64,000 nucleotides of DNA from Streptomyces piniterrae (GCF_005048155.1 NZ_SUMB01000013.1:186001-250000); one strand, 5' to 3'; numbered from the stretch's first letter, positions 51,262 through 60,177 are shown. Notes: generated by a model from the sequence alone, not told the origin. Numbers and translations are program-made.

Positions 51262-51912
51262 ATGCGTGCTTGGGCGCTGCGGATCCTGTACGAAATCGAG
51301 CACCGCCTGCCCTTCAACATCGTGCCTTCCGCGGTGCCGGACAGGGATCTCGTGGCCGTCGTCGAAGGCGAGGAGAAGCTGCCGCCCGGGAAGGCTCTCG
51401 ACCTGGGGTGCGGCAACGGCCGCAACAGCGTCTATCTCGCCCGGCACGGCTGGCGGGTGACCGGGGTCGAGCTCATCGGCCACGCCCTCGCCAAGGCCCG
51501 CCGCACGACCGCCGCCGCCGGCGTCCCGGTCAACCTGGTGCAGGGCGACGCCACGCGCCTGTCGGACTACGGCGTCGGCACGGATTACACGCTGGTGGTC
51601 GACGCGTGCTGCTATCACGCCATCGCCGAGGAGCGGCGGGACGCCTATGCCGCGGAGGTGACCAAAGCCGCGGCCCCGGGCGCCCTCATGCTCATGGTGG
51701 CCTTTGCCGAGCAGAACACCCCCGGGATGAATGTCACCGAGGAGGATCTGCGAAATCGCTTCACCGGCTGGGAGATCCTCGACGCCGCTCCCATGGCCCC
51801 GGAGGAGCTGGTGCAGTACTTCGACGGGCCGAAGCTGGCCAAAAAGACCCTGACGAACGGCCGTTACCGGGCCTGGCGCTATCGGCTGCGCCGGCTCGCG
51901 GACGCGGCCTGA
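51262..51912 (+). CDS. class I SAM-dependent methyltransferase
   Basis: A 216-residue methyltransferase with the SAM motif ALDLGCGNGRNSVYLA near residue 49, followed by VTGVELIGHAL (acidic ribose ligand), NLVQGDATRLSDY, and the YTLVVDACCYHAI strand. A hydrophobic helix-rich N-terminus precedes it. ATG 51262 is preferred because a G-rich ribosome site sits just before it, but a TTG at 51184 could add 26 residues. It is followed 63 bases later by the aromatic hydroxylase gene, and the pair may hydroxylate and methylate an aromatic amino acid. That link is inference. Confidence 0.82.
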   Translation: MRAWALRILYEIEHRLPFNIVPSAVPDRDLVAVVEGEEKLPPGKALDLGCGNGRNSVYLARHGWRVTGVELIGHALAKARRTTAAAGVPVNLVQGDATRLSDYGVGTDYTLVVDACCYHAIAEERRDAYAAEVTKAAAPGALMLMVAFAEQNTPGMNVTEEDLRNRFTGWEILDAAPMAPEELVQYFDGPKLAKKTLTNGRYRAWRYRLRRLADAA

Positions 51913-51975
51913 CCCGTCCGGGAGAAGCGACTGCGCCGACTTCACCAGCCGTGGTTCAGGAGGGAGAAGTCAGAT

Positions 51976-52875
51976 ATGCCCAAGAAAGCAGAATTATTCG
52001 CGCCGCTCGTCATCGACGACGAGGGAAACCCCGACGTCACCTTTCCGCCGGGCCACCCGGGCCATGGCGACTGGGAATACCGGGCGCACCGCAATTCGGT
52101 GGCCGCGCTGGCCCTCGGCCACCGGCCCGGTGACCCGGTCCCGGACGTCGATTACCGTCCGTCCGACCACGCCTGCTGGCAGGAGATAAGCAGCGCGCTC
52201 ACCTCGCTGCATCCCGAGTACGCGGCCGCCGAGGCACGCGAGGCGGCCGCCCTGCTCGACCTGCCCACCGACCGCGTTCCCCAGTTGCGGGAGACCTCCG
52301 CGCGGCTGACCGAGCTCACCGGGTTCTCCCTCCGGCCGGCCGCCGGAATCGTTCCGCTCCGGGAGTTCTACGGTTCGCTCGCGGACCTCACCTTCAACGC
52401 GACCCAGTTCATCCGGCACCACTCCCGCCCGCTGTTCTCCCCCGAACCGGACATGGTGCACGAGGTCCTCGGGCACGGCACCACGATGGCGAGCGGCCGC
52501 TTCGCCAAGCTCTACCAGCAGGCCGGCGAGGCGTCCCGGCGGGCAGCTACGGAAGAAGCCCTCCAGCTGGTCTCCAAGGTCTTCTGGTTCACCCTCGAAT
52601 ACGGAGTCCTGAAGGAGGACGGCGAGTACCGGGCGTACGGCGCGAGCCTGCTGTCCGCGTACGGTGAGCTGCAGAACTTCCGCAAGGCGGACATCCGCCC
52701 GCTCGACGCGCGGGAGATGACCAGCCGGCCCTACGATGTGACGTCCTATCAGCCGGTGTTGTTCGCCGCGGAGAACCTGTCACATCTCGAGGACTTCCTC
52801 GGCGGTTTCTTCTCCGAGGTCGACGGCGACACCCCCGGCCGGCTCGCTCACCGGGCCGGCGCGGGCACCTCCTGA
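51976..52875 (+). CDS. aromatic amino acid hydroxylase (phenylalanine hydroxylase family)
   Basis: A 299-residue pterin-dependent non-heme iron hydroxylase. The iron site is in MVHEVLGHGTTMAS (HxxxxH) with the third ligand Glu probably in FWFTLEYGVL (~200). IRHHSRPLFSPEPD and YGASLLSAYGEL are also family blocks. Relatives make Tyr from Phe. In actinobacterial clusters (PacX of pacidamycin) a homologue makes meta-tyrosine, a ring type that favours Pictet-Spengler cyclisation. A TTA codon at residue 7 (51994-51996) suggests bldA control, unusual for a housekeeping enzyme and evidence of pathway membership. It overlaps the convergent molybdo-oxidoreductase gene by 28 bases. Confidence 0.88.
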   Translation: MPKKAELFAPLVIDDEGNPDVTFPPGHPGHGDWEYRAHRNSVAALALGHRPGDPVPDVDYRPSDHACWQEISSALTSLHPEYAAAEAREAAALLDLPTDRVPQLRETSARLTELTGFSLRPAAGIVPLREFYGSLADLTFNATQFIRHHSRPLFSPEPDMVHEVLGHGTTMASGRFAKLYQQAGEASRRAATEEALQLVSKVFWFTLEYGVLKEDGEYRAYGASLLSAYGELQNFRKADIRPLDAREMTSRPYDVTSYQPVLFAAENLSHLEDFLGGFFSEVDGDTPGRLAHRAGAGTS

Positions 52876-53819
52876 GACGCCGGCCAGCACCGTTCGAGCG
52901 CCGCCAGCACGGCGGCCTCGAGCTGGCGCAGCTTGTACCGCGTCCCGGGCAGGGCATGGGCACCCGTGGTGGCGAGTGCGGCCCCGCGACGCAACGCGTC
53001 GGGCGTCGCGGGGCCTGCGAGCACGGCCTCCTCGACGGCGCGCAGCCGCCACGGCCGGGGGGCGACGGCACCCGCCACCACCCGTACGCACTCCACCCGG
53101 GCGGCGCCCGCGCACCGCACCGCGACCTCCACCAGCGGCCAGTCGGCCAACGCCCGTCGGGACACCCGCAGATAGGCGGATCGCTCCCCCGGCCGTGGCG
53201 CCGGCAGCATGAACGCGGTGAGCAGTTCACCCGGCGCCAGGGTGTGCGGCACGGGACGCGGCACGCCGCCGGTGGTCTCCTGGTGCAGCAGTTCGTCGAG
53301 GGACAGCGTGCCCCGTCCCGTCACCTGTGCGAGGGCGCCGAAGCAGGCGAGGATTGTCGCCAGCGTCGAGGAATGCGGCGCGACACACGACCGCACGTCG
53401 AAGACCGCCGCCTCGGCATGATGACCGTCGCGGGCCGGGCAGTCCGTACCCCCCTTGCGCAGGCAGTCGGTGTCCGGGTGGGTGAAGTAGGCGCACCGGG
53501 TCTGCTGGAGCACATTCCCGCCGACCGTCGCCAGGGACCGCACCTGCGGATTGGCGACGGCGAGCGCCCCCTGGGCCAGAGCCGGGTAGTGGGTGCGCAC
53601 CTCGGGATGCCCGGCGAGTTCCCTGAGCGTGACCATCGCGCCGATGCGCAGCCCGTCAGCCGTGCGTTCGATGCCGCGCAGGGGCGCGAGTTCCCGCAGG
53701 TCGACGGGCTCGCCCTCGGCCAGGCCGAGCCGGCGCAGCCGGGTCAGTTCGGTGCCGCCGGCCCGGTACGGGCCCCCGAGCCGGGCGGCGCGCGCAAGGC
53801 GGGTGGGACGGTGGGTCAT
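52848..53819 (-). CDS. FAD subunit of molybdenum aldehyde/xanthine oxidoreductase (PaoB-like)
   Basis: A 323-residue FAD-binding subunit. The nucleotide site is seen in NPQVRSLATVGGNVLQQTRC (~102-121), and the C-terminal domain carries ADWPLVEVAVR. A Cys-bearing loop with three visible cysteines (TRCAYFTHPDTDC ... TDC) resembles the extra [4Fe-4S] insertion of PaoB/YagS-type aldehyde oxidoreductases and is absent from plain xanthine dehydrogenases. The N-terminus is slightly short. ATG 53819 overlaps the stop of the large-subunit gene as ATGA, so the two are one enzyme. It probably passes electrons from the molybdenum subunit to an acceptor. Confidence 0.83.
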   Translation of the reverse strand: MTHRPTRLARAARLGGPYRAGGTELTRLRRLGLAEGEPVDLRELAPLRGIERTADGLRIGAMVTLRELAGHPEVRTHYPALAQGALAVANPQVRSLATVGGNVLQQTRCAYFTHPDTDCLRKGGTDCPARDGHHAEAAVFDVRSCVAPHSSTLATILACFGALAQVTGRGTLSLDELLHQETTGGVPRPVPHTLAPGELLTAFMLPAPRPGERSAYLRVSRRALADWPLVEVAVRCAGAARVECVRVVAGAVAPRPWRLRAVEEAVLAGPATPDALRRGAALATTGAHALPGTRYKLRQLEAAVLAALERCWPASQEVPAPAR

Positions 53820-56539
53820 TCTGCCTCCCCGAGCAGTTGGGCAGGGTCCAGAGGAAGGGACCGCATCCGGCGGCCGGTCGCGTGGAAAACGGCGTTGCCG
53901 ATGGACGCGGGGGTGGCGAGCGCCGCCAACTCGGCCAGGCCGACGGCCTGTTGGGCCACATGGTCGAAGCCGCCGGGAACGAAGTCGACGGTGATCTCGG
54001 GCACGTCGCCGATCCCGGGTATCGGATAGTTCTCCAGGCTGGTGTGGAGGGTGAGCCCGGTGGCCGGGTCGGTCAGCCGTTCCTCGTACAGCGTCTGGCC
54101 GATCGACTGGATCACCGCGCCGTGGCACTGGGTGGTGGCCAGCACCGGCCGTACCGCCCTGCCGACGGCCAGCCCGCACCAGGTGCGGACCACCCGTACA
54201 AGACCGAACCGCTCGTCCACCTCGACTTCGGTCACCTGGACGATGCTGGGAGCGCCCTGCCCGCGGCCGAAGAACGGGGAGTACCACGGCTCGGGGCGCC
54301 GGCCCCGGTCCCGCGGCCGGCGGCCGGTCACCTCGGTGGGCGCGGCGAGCCGCAGCGCCTCCCGCCAGGTCACCGTGCCGCCGGCGTGGCGGATCCCGTC
54401 GAGGGCGACGGCCGCGGCACGCAGGCCGAGTTCACGGGTGGCGGTGGCCAGCAGCCGGCGGCGCAGCCGGTCGAGCGTGTCATGGGCGGCGGGGACCAGG
54501 GAGGCCGTGGTGCTGCTGCCGGCGGCGAGCGGGCCCGGCGTCAACCGCGAGTCGCCGATCCGGGCGCGGACCTCTCCGGGTGCCAGGCCCAGCCCGTCGG
54601 CGAACACGGAGACCAGCAGCGACCGGCAGCCGGTGCCGATCTCCTGGGTGGCGACACTGATCTCGACGCCCTCCGTGTCGACGCGCGCCCGCACCTTGGT
54701 ACGGGGCTGGAGGTAGTAGTACCAGGCGGCGGCCGCCAGCCCGAGTCCCCGGCGGACGGGTCCGCCGCCCGCGGCGACCGGGCCGCGTTCCGGCCAGGGG
54801 GTGGCGGTCGCCACCCAGTCGTACAGCCGGCGGCGCACAGGCTCCGTGTCCCAGGCGCGGCGCAGTTCCAGCGGGTCCCGTCCCTGGCGGTGGGCCGCCT
54901 CGTCGACGGCCTGTTCCAGTGCCCAGAAGGCCGGCGGGCCGCTCGGGGCCCGGAACGGCTTGCCCGGCGGGCGGTGGCTGACCACGCTGTGGTCGCGCAG
55001 GGTCCGGGGCGCTCCCGGGTACAGCAGTCCGGCGACCTTGGCGATGTCCGAGCCGAGCGCCGTACCGGTGTCCGCGAACGCCTCGACCCGTAACGCGGTG
55101 AGGCCGCCGTCGGCGCCGGTGCGCAACGCGAGGTGCGTGCGGCTGGCGGGGCGATGCCCGCCCACCGCCAGTTCGGCGCGCTGGTCGAGCACGACCCGGA
55201 CCGGGCGCCCGGAGGCGCGGGACAGTTCGATGGCGGCCACCGCTTCGGCGGTGAGCCCCTGCTTGGCCCCGAAGGCTCCTCCGACATGGTCGGCGAGCAC
55301 CCGGACCTGGTCGGACTTCAGATGCCAGCGGCGGGCGACGGCATGCGCCACCAGACTCACGGCCTGGGTGGAGAGGTGCACGGTGAGGCTGTCGCCGTCC
55401 CACGACGCGACACACGCATGGGCTTCGAGGGGCACATGGCTCTGTCCGGCCGTGCGCCACACTCCGTCGACCACCGCCCCGCCCTGCCCCGCACCCTCCG
55501 CCCTCGGCGCTGCCTCCTGCCCCGCTCCCGTTCCCTCCTCGAAGGCACGCCGGACCGCCCGGTCGGCGCGGGCCGCGCGCCCGGCGAGCGGCGGCGCGGG
55601 ACTGCATACGTTGCCCCGCCAACGGCGGCGCGGGAACAGCACCGGCACCTCGCCGGCGGAGGGCGCGGACTTGCGGTCCTTGGGCCCGTAGACGAGCGGG
55701 GCGCCCTCGGCCATCGCGGCGTCCATGCTGGTGGCGGCCGGTGAGTGGTCGTACCGGATCTTGACGGCGGCGGCCGCTTCGCGCGCCGCCGCCGCGGTGT
55801 CGGCCGCCACCGCCACGATCTCCTGGCCGGCGTGCCGGATCCGCCCTCCCTCGGGCAGCAGCCGGACGACCGCCCGCACCCCTGGCAGACCGGCCGCGGC
55901 GCCGTCGTCCATCTCCCGGACGACGGCGTTGGCGTACGGAGAGGTCACCAACACCCCTTCGAGCTGGCTCGGGTAGCGCACATCGGTGGTGTACTCGGCG
56001 CGGCCGGTGACCTTCTCCAGCGTCTCGTGCCGGTGCGCCACCGCATCGTCGCCGTCGTCGTACCTGCCCGCGCAGGCCTCCCGTACGGCATCGAGGATGC
56101 GCAGGTAACAGCCGCAGCGGCACAGCTGCCCCGAAAGGGCCGCGCGGATCTCCGACTCCGGGGGAACACCGGTGCCGTGCTCCGCGCGCCAGTCCTCGAA
56201 GAACGCGACGCCGGCCAGGACGAAACCGGGTGTGCAGTAACCGCATTGGACCGCGTCCTGGGCCAGAAAGGCCCGCTGGACCGGATGCAGCCGGTCCCCG
56301 CCACCGAGCCCCTCCACGGTGACGACCCTCCGGCCACCGAGGGTGTCCGAGGGCATCAGGCAACTCGCCGCCGGCGCGCCGTCGACCAGCACGGTGCACG
56401 CGCCGCACGCGCCTGCCTCACAGACCCGCTTGGCGCCGGTCAGGCCGATCTGGTCCCGAACGACATCCAGCGCGCTGTCGGTGTCGGAAGACTCGAAGGA
56501 ACGCTCAACCCCGTTGACCGAGAACCGCTCCACGCCCAT
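53816..56539 (-). CDS. molybdenum hydroxylase: [2Fe-2S] subunit fused to molybdopterin subunit
   Basis: A 907-residue fusion. Residues ~1-155 form the iron-sulfur part, with CEAGACGACTVLVDG (plant-type 2Fe-2S) and QCGYCTPGF ... GQLCRCGCYLRI (second cluster). The remainder is the molybdopterin subunit, with GGAFGAKQGLTAE, FRAPSGPP, and near the end GLAELAALATPASIGNAV, holding the expected catalytic Glu. Family members oxidise aldehydes or purines by hydroxylation. In PaoABC the two parts are separate genes, so the fusion is unusual. Given the NRPS reductase, oxidation of a product aldehyde to an acid is plausible but unproven. A TTA codon lies at 55091-55093 (complement). Confidence 0.87.
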   Translation of the reverse strand: MGVERFSVNGVERSFESSDTDSALDVVRDQIGLTGAKRVCEAGACGACTVLVDGAPAASCLMPSDTLGGRRVVTVEGLGGGDRLHPVQRAFLAQDAVQCGYCTPGFVLAGVAFFEDWRAEHGTGVPPESEIRAALSGQLCRCGCYLRILDAVREACAGRYDDGDDAVAHRHETLEKVTGRAEYTTDVRYPSQLEGVLVTSPYANAVVREMDDGAAAGLPGVRAVVRLLPEGGRIRHAGQEIVAVAADTAAAAREAAAAVKIRYDHSPAATSMDAAMAEGAPLVYGPKDRKSAPSAGEVPVLFPRRRWRGNVCSPAPPLAGRAARADRAVRRAFEEGTGAGQEAAPRAEGAGQGGAVVDGVWRTAGQSHVPLEAHACVASWDGDSLTVHLSTQAVSLVAHAVARRWHLKSDQVRVLADHVGGAFGAKQGLTAEAVAAIELSRASGRPVRVVLDQRAELAVGGHRPASRTHLALRTGADGGLTALRVEAFADTGTALGSDIAKVAGLLYPGAPRTLRDHSVVSHRPPGKPFRAPSGPPAFWALEQAVDEAAHRQGRDPLELRRAWDTEPVRRRLYDWVATATPWPERGPVAAGGGPVRRGLGLAAAAWYYYLQPRTKVRARVDTEGVEISVATQEIGTGCRSLLVSVFADGLGLAPGEVRARIGDSRLTPGPLAAGSSTTASLVPAAHDTLDRLRRRLLATATRELGLRAAAVALDGIRHAGGTVTWREALRLAAPTEVTGRRPRDRGRRPEPWYSPFFGRGQGAPSIVQVTEVEVDERFGLVRVVRTWCGLAVGRAVRPVLATTQCHGAVIQSIGQTLYEERLTDPATGLTLHTSLENYPIPGIGDVPEITVDFVPGGFDHVAQQAVGLAELAALATPASIGNAVFHATGRRMRSLPLDPAQLLGEAE

Positions 56540-56599
56540 CTTTTCCCTTCCTGGTCTTCCTGGTTCTCTTTCCGGTCGTCCTCTTCTCGTTTCTCCGTC

Positions 56600-58138
56600 T
56601 CAGGGAATGAGCAGTCCCCAATACACGGCCCATGGAACGAACAGCGCGGTACCGGCGAGGAGAAGGGCGGGCCGGATTCGTCCCGCGCTCCGACAACCGT
56701 CCGTCGACTTCCGCCGCATTCGCCACCGAACGTATGCCGAACGGACGGCAGCACAGACAACAACCACCGCCAAGAGCTGAAGGACCAGCCACGGAAGGGG
56801 CCGCCCGACCACCACAGGACCCGGGCTCTCCGCGGCCGTGACGACGAGATATCCGAGATATCCGAAGGCACCGAGGACGGTGAGAATCCCCGCGGCGGCC
56901 GGCCAGCGCTCCCCGCCGAATTCGGACGTTCCCCGGGTCACCAGACAACCGCCGTACGCCCCGAGCAGGACAACAATGACGACGAGCTGACTCCATGACG
57001 ACTCATAGAACTCCAGTGGCGCCAACGGAGCGGACATCCGCGCCTGTTCCGGCAGCGGGTCGGCGCTGTTGGCCGGCAGTTCGTCCGGCACTCCCGAAAT
57101 CCAACCCGCGGCGAAGTCGATATAGCCGGGGACGAAAGCATCGTCGTGATCGAAGCCGTCGTCACGGGCCCGACGCAGCCCGTGTTCGCCGTCGTCGAAG
57201 ACCCGGATCGTGTACGAGGAAACGGCCCCGTGCTTCAGGGCCGCCCGGAACAGACCGGCGCCCTCCCCGGGCGGGGAAACCCGGTCGTACCGCCCCCACA
57301 TCGCCAGCACGGGCTGCCGGATCCTGGTCAGGGGCGGCGTCGGATCGTGCTCCGCCTCGGGGAACAGGCCCGCGGCCACCATCAGCCCCACCGCGCGTAC
57401 CTGCACGGTTTTCAGCAGAGAGCCGGTCACCCCACGATGGCGCAGCTGGTTTCCGTAACTCCACGCCTGCTGGCGGGCGGGGGCCGTCCCCGCGCCGACG
57501 GTGGCGACGAACGCCACATCGGCGGACCGCCCGGCGGCCAGCGGAGCCACCCACGCCCCCTCGGAGATTCCCAGGACCCCGACCCTTCGCGGATCGACGC
57601 CGGGAATCCTGCGCAATTTCCGCACCGCGGCGAGCGCGTCATCGGCCAACAGTGAGAAATCCCGCTCCAGGAGCGAGTAGCCCACGCTCCGCTTGTCGTA
57701 AATCAGCGTCACCACGCCCCGGCTCGCATAGGCCTCGGCTTCTTTCCGGTAGTCTTCCCTGGCTCCTTTGCCGGAACCCTGAATGACCACCAGGCCGGGC
57801 CGCGCTCCATTCCGCACCCCCGCGTCCCGCTGCGCCGGAGCCCCGGCGGGCCGCACCACACTGCCGTGCAGTTCGACGCCGCCGCCTCCCCGGAAACTCA
57901 CTTCAGAACTGGTGAGAGCGGGGGCAGTCGCACGGGTGCCATGTGCTTCGACTGCCGAAGCGGTTGAGGCGGGCATGAGGAGAACCAGGGGAATCAACAC
58001 CAGCAGAACAACCAACCAGACGGAAAGCCCTGCCCCTGCCCCTGTCCCCGGCCTTATTCCTCTCCCACTCCTCAAAGAGCACCCCGCCCTCTTCCTTGAA
58101 GATTCCGTCCAGAGCAAGCGAACGCCACCCGCTCGCAC
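56600..58138 (-). CDS. membrane-anchored alpha/beta serine hydrolase
   Basis: Up to 512 residues. A strong hydrophobic signal/anchor (LSVWLVVLLVLIPLVLLMP, ~38-56) precedes an alpha/beta hydrolase domain. The nucleophile is Ser in VGVLGISEGAWVAPLA (~193), the Asp lies in WGRYDRVSPP, and the His in FDDGEHGLRRA. Three or four C-terminal helices (LVVIVVLLGAYGG, ILTVLGAFGYLGYLVV, WLVLQLLAVVVVCAAV, TALFVPWAVYWGLL) hold the catalytic domain at the outer membrane face. The start is uncertain: GTG 58138, or a TTG some 20 codons later. It is followed 60 bases later by the molybdo-oxidoreductase genes. A role in trimming an exported lipopeptide pre-product is possible. Confidence 0.82.
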   Translation of the reverse strand: MRAGGVRLLWTESSRKRAGCSLRSGRGIRPGTGAGAGLSVWLVVLLVLIPLVLLMPASTASAVEAHGTRATAPALTSSEVSFRGGGGVELHGSVVRPAGAPAQRDAGVRNGARPGLVVIQGSGKGAREDYRKEAEAYASRGVVTLIYDKRSVGYSLLERDFSLLADDALAAVRKLRRIPGVDPRRVGVLGISEGAWVAPLAAGRSADVAFVATVGAGTAPARQQAWSYGNQLRHRGVTGSLLKTVQVRAVGLMVAAGLFPEAEHDPTPPLTRIRQPVLAMWGRYDRVSPPGEGAGLFRAALKHGAVSSYTIRVFDDGEHGLRRARDDGFDHDDAFVPGYIDFAAGWISGVPDELPANSADPLPEQARMSAPLAPLEFYESSWSQLVVIVVLLGAYGGCLVTRGTSEFGGERWPAAAGILTVLGAFGYLGYLVVTAAESPGPVVVGRPLPWLVLQLLAVVVVCAAVRSAYVRWRMRRKSTDGCRSAGRIRPALLLAGTALFVPWAVYWGLLIP

Positions 58139-58181
58139 ACGTCAAGACGGAAACCTTCCAAGGGCCGGACCGACACCCGTT

Positions 58182-58210
58182 TCAGGAGTGTATTGAGAGC
58201 GCCCTGATAG
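58182..58210 (-). promoter_or_regulatory. candidate SARP repeats upstream of the hydrolase operon
   Basis: On the minus strand CTATCAG, CTCTCAA and CTCCTGA lie at exact 11-bp spacing, 45 to 75 bases before the hydrolase start. The last two match, in order, the final CTCTCAA and CTCTTGA of the exporter promoter. This supports placing the hydrolase and molybdo-oxidoreductase genes in the same regulon. Confidence 0.5.
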
Positions 58211-58402
58211 CCGATCCGCGAATTCCCTTACCACCCCTAGGGAATCAGCCGGACGCATACCGCACTCCGCCCGCCCCTCGCCCGGCGACGCTGTGATCTT
58301 CCTCCCATAACTGACCATACGGGGCAACCGTTTGCCCCGTCGGCGGTCATCTACGCACAAGCGCCTGACCAGCTCAGGTGATGTCTCAGGAAGGTCTCGT
58401 CG

Positions 58403-59314
58403 ATGAAATTACGCCAAGCCCTGACGGCCGCCGCGGCGGCGGCCGTCATCGCACCCGTCGCCGTACTGGCCGCGCCCACCGCCGCGTTCGCCACGGAAAC
58501 CCCGAGCCCGTCGGCGGGGACCAGCACGCCCGGCGCCACGCCCGGCGCGACGCCCGGCGCCACACCCAGCGAGTCCCCCTACGAGGAGATACCCCCTGGG
58601 GAGAAATGCGCGAGCGCGCCGAAGCACCTGCGGATGGCGATCAAGGGGCTGCAGTCCGAGTTCGTCGCCGGTGCCGACTGGAGCCACTCCTCCATCACCG
58701 TCACCAACACCTCCGACAAGGCCATGGAGAAGGTGCGGCCGCGGCCGTACATCGCCTCCCGCGAGATCGTCGACCGTCAGTACGAAGAGTTGGAGGCGCA
58801 GTTCCGCAATCCCGTGACGGGCAGGTGGCTGAGCTTCGAAGACGCCACGTACGACGACGTGTTCACCGGATTCCCCGTCGCCGCGCACAGCACCGTCACG
58901 CTGCCGCTGCGGGTCCGCGCGATCGATCCGGCCAAGCCCGGATCCGGTTACGCGATCATGGAGGGGGAGTTCTCCAACCGGGACGGCTCCTGCGGCATCT
59001 CCCACCACGAGCAGTACGACTTCAAGATCCTCCCGGCGCGCGGCAAGCCCGGCCGTCCCGGTACGCCGGGCAAGCCCGGTGAGAGCGCCCAGCCCGGCGG
59101 CAGCGGTGGCGCCACGGGCGGCCCCACCCCTCAGGGAGGCGCCAAGGAGACCTCGGGCGGCGGCCATCTCGCCGCGACCGGCTCGTCCTCGGCGCTGCCG
59201 ACGATCGCCCTGGTGGGCGGCGTGGCGATGGCCGTGGGAGCGGGCGCGATCATCGGCGTACGCCGCCGCAGGACCGCTACGGGCACCGGCGACGGCACGG
59301 GAGCCGCGGCGTAG
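58403..59314 (+). CDS. secreted LAxTG cell-wall-anchored protein
   Basis: A 303-residue surface protein. A signal peptide (LTAAAAAAVIAPVAVLAAP, cleavage near AFA-TE) is followed by a Thr/Pro/Gly linker with GATP repeats. An all-beta-looking domain of ~140 residues follows (two Cys, at KCASAP and GSCGIS, may form a disulphide). A Gly/Pro-rich stalk leads to the sorting signal LAATG, then a hydrophobic helix and RRRR. LAxTG is the class E sortase motif of Streptomyces. The ligand or function of the beta domain is unknown. It lies outside the cluster operons and ends at a strong bidirectional hairpin. Confidence 0.85.
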   Translation: MKLRQALTAAAAAAVIAPVAVLAAPTAAFATETPSPSAGTSTPGATPGATPGATPSESPYEEIPPGEKCASAPKHLRMAIKGLQSEFVAGADWSHSSITVTNTSDKAMEKVRPRPYIASREIVDRQYEELEAQFRNPVTGRWLSFEDATYDDVFTGFPVAAHSTVTLPLRVRAIDPAKPGSGYAIMEGEFSNRDGSCGISHHEQYDFKILPARGKPGRPGTPGKPGESAQPGGSGGATGGPTPQGGAKETSGGGHLAATGSSSALPTIALVGGVAMAVGAGAIIGVRRRRTATGTGDGTGAAA

Positions 59315-59367
59315 GGGACCAACGTGCCCGGCCCCGGCGCCAGTTGGAGGGCCGCCGGCACCACCGT

Positions 59368-59396
59368 CCGGCCCTCCCAGACTCTGGGAGGGCCGG
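59368..59396. terminator. bidirectional hairpin terminator
   Basis: A perfect inverted repeat has 13-bp arms, CCGGCCCTCCCAG and CTGGGAGGGCCGG, with a 3-base loop. It lies between the LAxTG gene and the convergent lipoprotein gene, and a TTCTT run follows on the plus strand. Confidence 0.85.
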
Positions 59397-59430
59397 TTCT
59401 TCCACCCCCTGGAGTACGTCTGACCCAGGG

Positions 59431-59997
59431 CTAGTAGACCGAGGCATGCACCTCGCAGCGGGCGACCTCGGAGGCCCGGTTGGTGAAGTTCATTTTGACG
59501 CTCTTGGTCTTGGTCTCGCCCGGGGGAACCGAGACGAAGGCCTTGTCGGTCTCGATGAGGCCTCCGGAGCCGTCAACAATCCTGACCTTGATGGTGAGGG
59601 GCAGATCGACATCGGAACCCGCGGAGTTGTCGATGAGCAGAGTCGTGGTCGCGGTGCTGTCCGCGCACTTGAGGACCTTGACCCTCTTGTCGTTGGAGGT
59701 CGTGCGGGGGCCATCGGGCGCGGAGGCGGTGGAGCCGGTGGGGGCGGCGGAATCAGTAGGGGCAGTGGAGCCGGTGCCCGGTGACGAAGGGGCGGAGGTG
59801 GCTTCCGGGGAGCCGGCGCCGGAGGGCGACGGGGAGGCACTGTGGCCCCCGGCGTCCTTGCTCTCGGCCTTGTTCTGCGAGCCCGCGTCGTCCCGGCCGG
59901 CGGAGCTGCCGTCGTTGCAGGCGGTGAGAGCGAGCAACGCCACGCCCGCAGTGGCGGCCAACTGCAGTGCGCGCAGGCGTGAGTGACGGTACGTCAT
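59431..59997 (-). CDS. secreted lipoprotein of unknown function
   Basis: A 188-residue lipoprotein. The signal peptide ends in the lipobox LLALTAC, so the mature protein would be acylated at Cys and tethered to the outer face of the membrane. A long Ser/Pro/Ala/Gly linker (about 30-95) precedes a compact C-terminal beta domain (VKVLKCADST ... LLIDNSAGSDVDLPLTIKV ... SEVARCEVHASVY) with two cysteines that may pair. The C-terminal domain resembles generic FxLYD or DUF-type beta sandwiches, but I cannot name it. Confidence 0.75.
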   Translation of the reverse strand: MTYRHSRLRALQLAATAGVALLALTACNDGSSAGRDDAGSQNKAESKDAGGHSASPSPSGAGSPEATSAPSSPGTGSTAPTDSAAPTGSTASAPDGPRTTSNDKRVKVLKCADSTATTTLLIDNSAGSDVDLPLTIKVRIVDGSGGLIETDKAFVSVPPGETKTKSVKMNFTNRASEVARCEVHASVY

Positions 59998-60129
59998 ATG
60001 GGAAATCCCCCTGAGTCGATCTTCTGAGCCCGCGACACCCTAGCGAAGGGGTGGCGAGGCGTCTCCCGGCCCTTCGCGTAGCACCGGGCATGACGGAGTG
60101 CTGGCTGAAATGCTGCTGACGGCAGGCCG

Positions 60130-60177
60130 GCGCACCCCTGTGGCCCCGGAGGGACGGCGCCGGGGCCAGGGGTGCGC
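60130..60177. terminator. hairpin terminator of the peptidoglycan-hydrolase operon
   Basis: An 18-bp stem with a 2-base bulge (GCGCACCCCT, then GGCCCCGG, pairing with CCGGGGCC and AGGGGTGCGC) and a 10-base loop lies 44 bases past the M23 peptidase stop on the minus strand. Confidence 0.8.

Noticed and set aside
56600-56999. Overlapping short frames at the start of the hydrolase/oxidoreductase junction on both strands.
   Set aside because: They lie inside the C-terminal membrane helices of the hydrolase, which fit that protein's frame.
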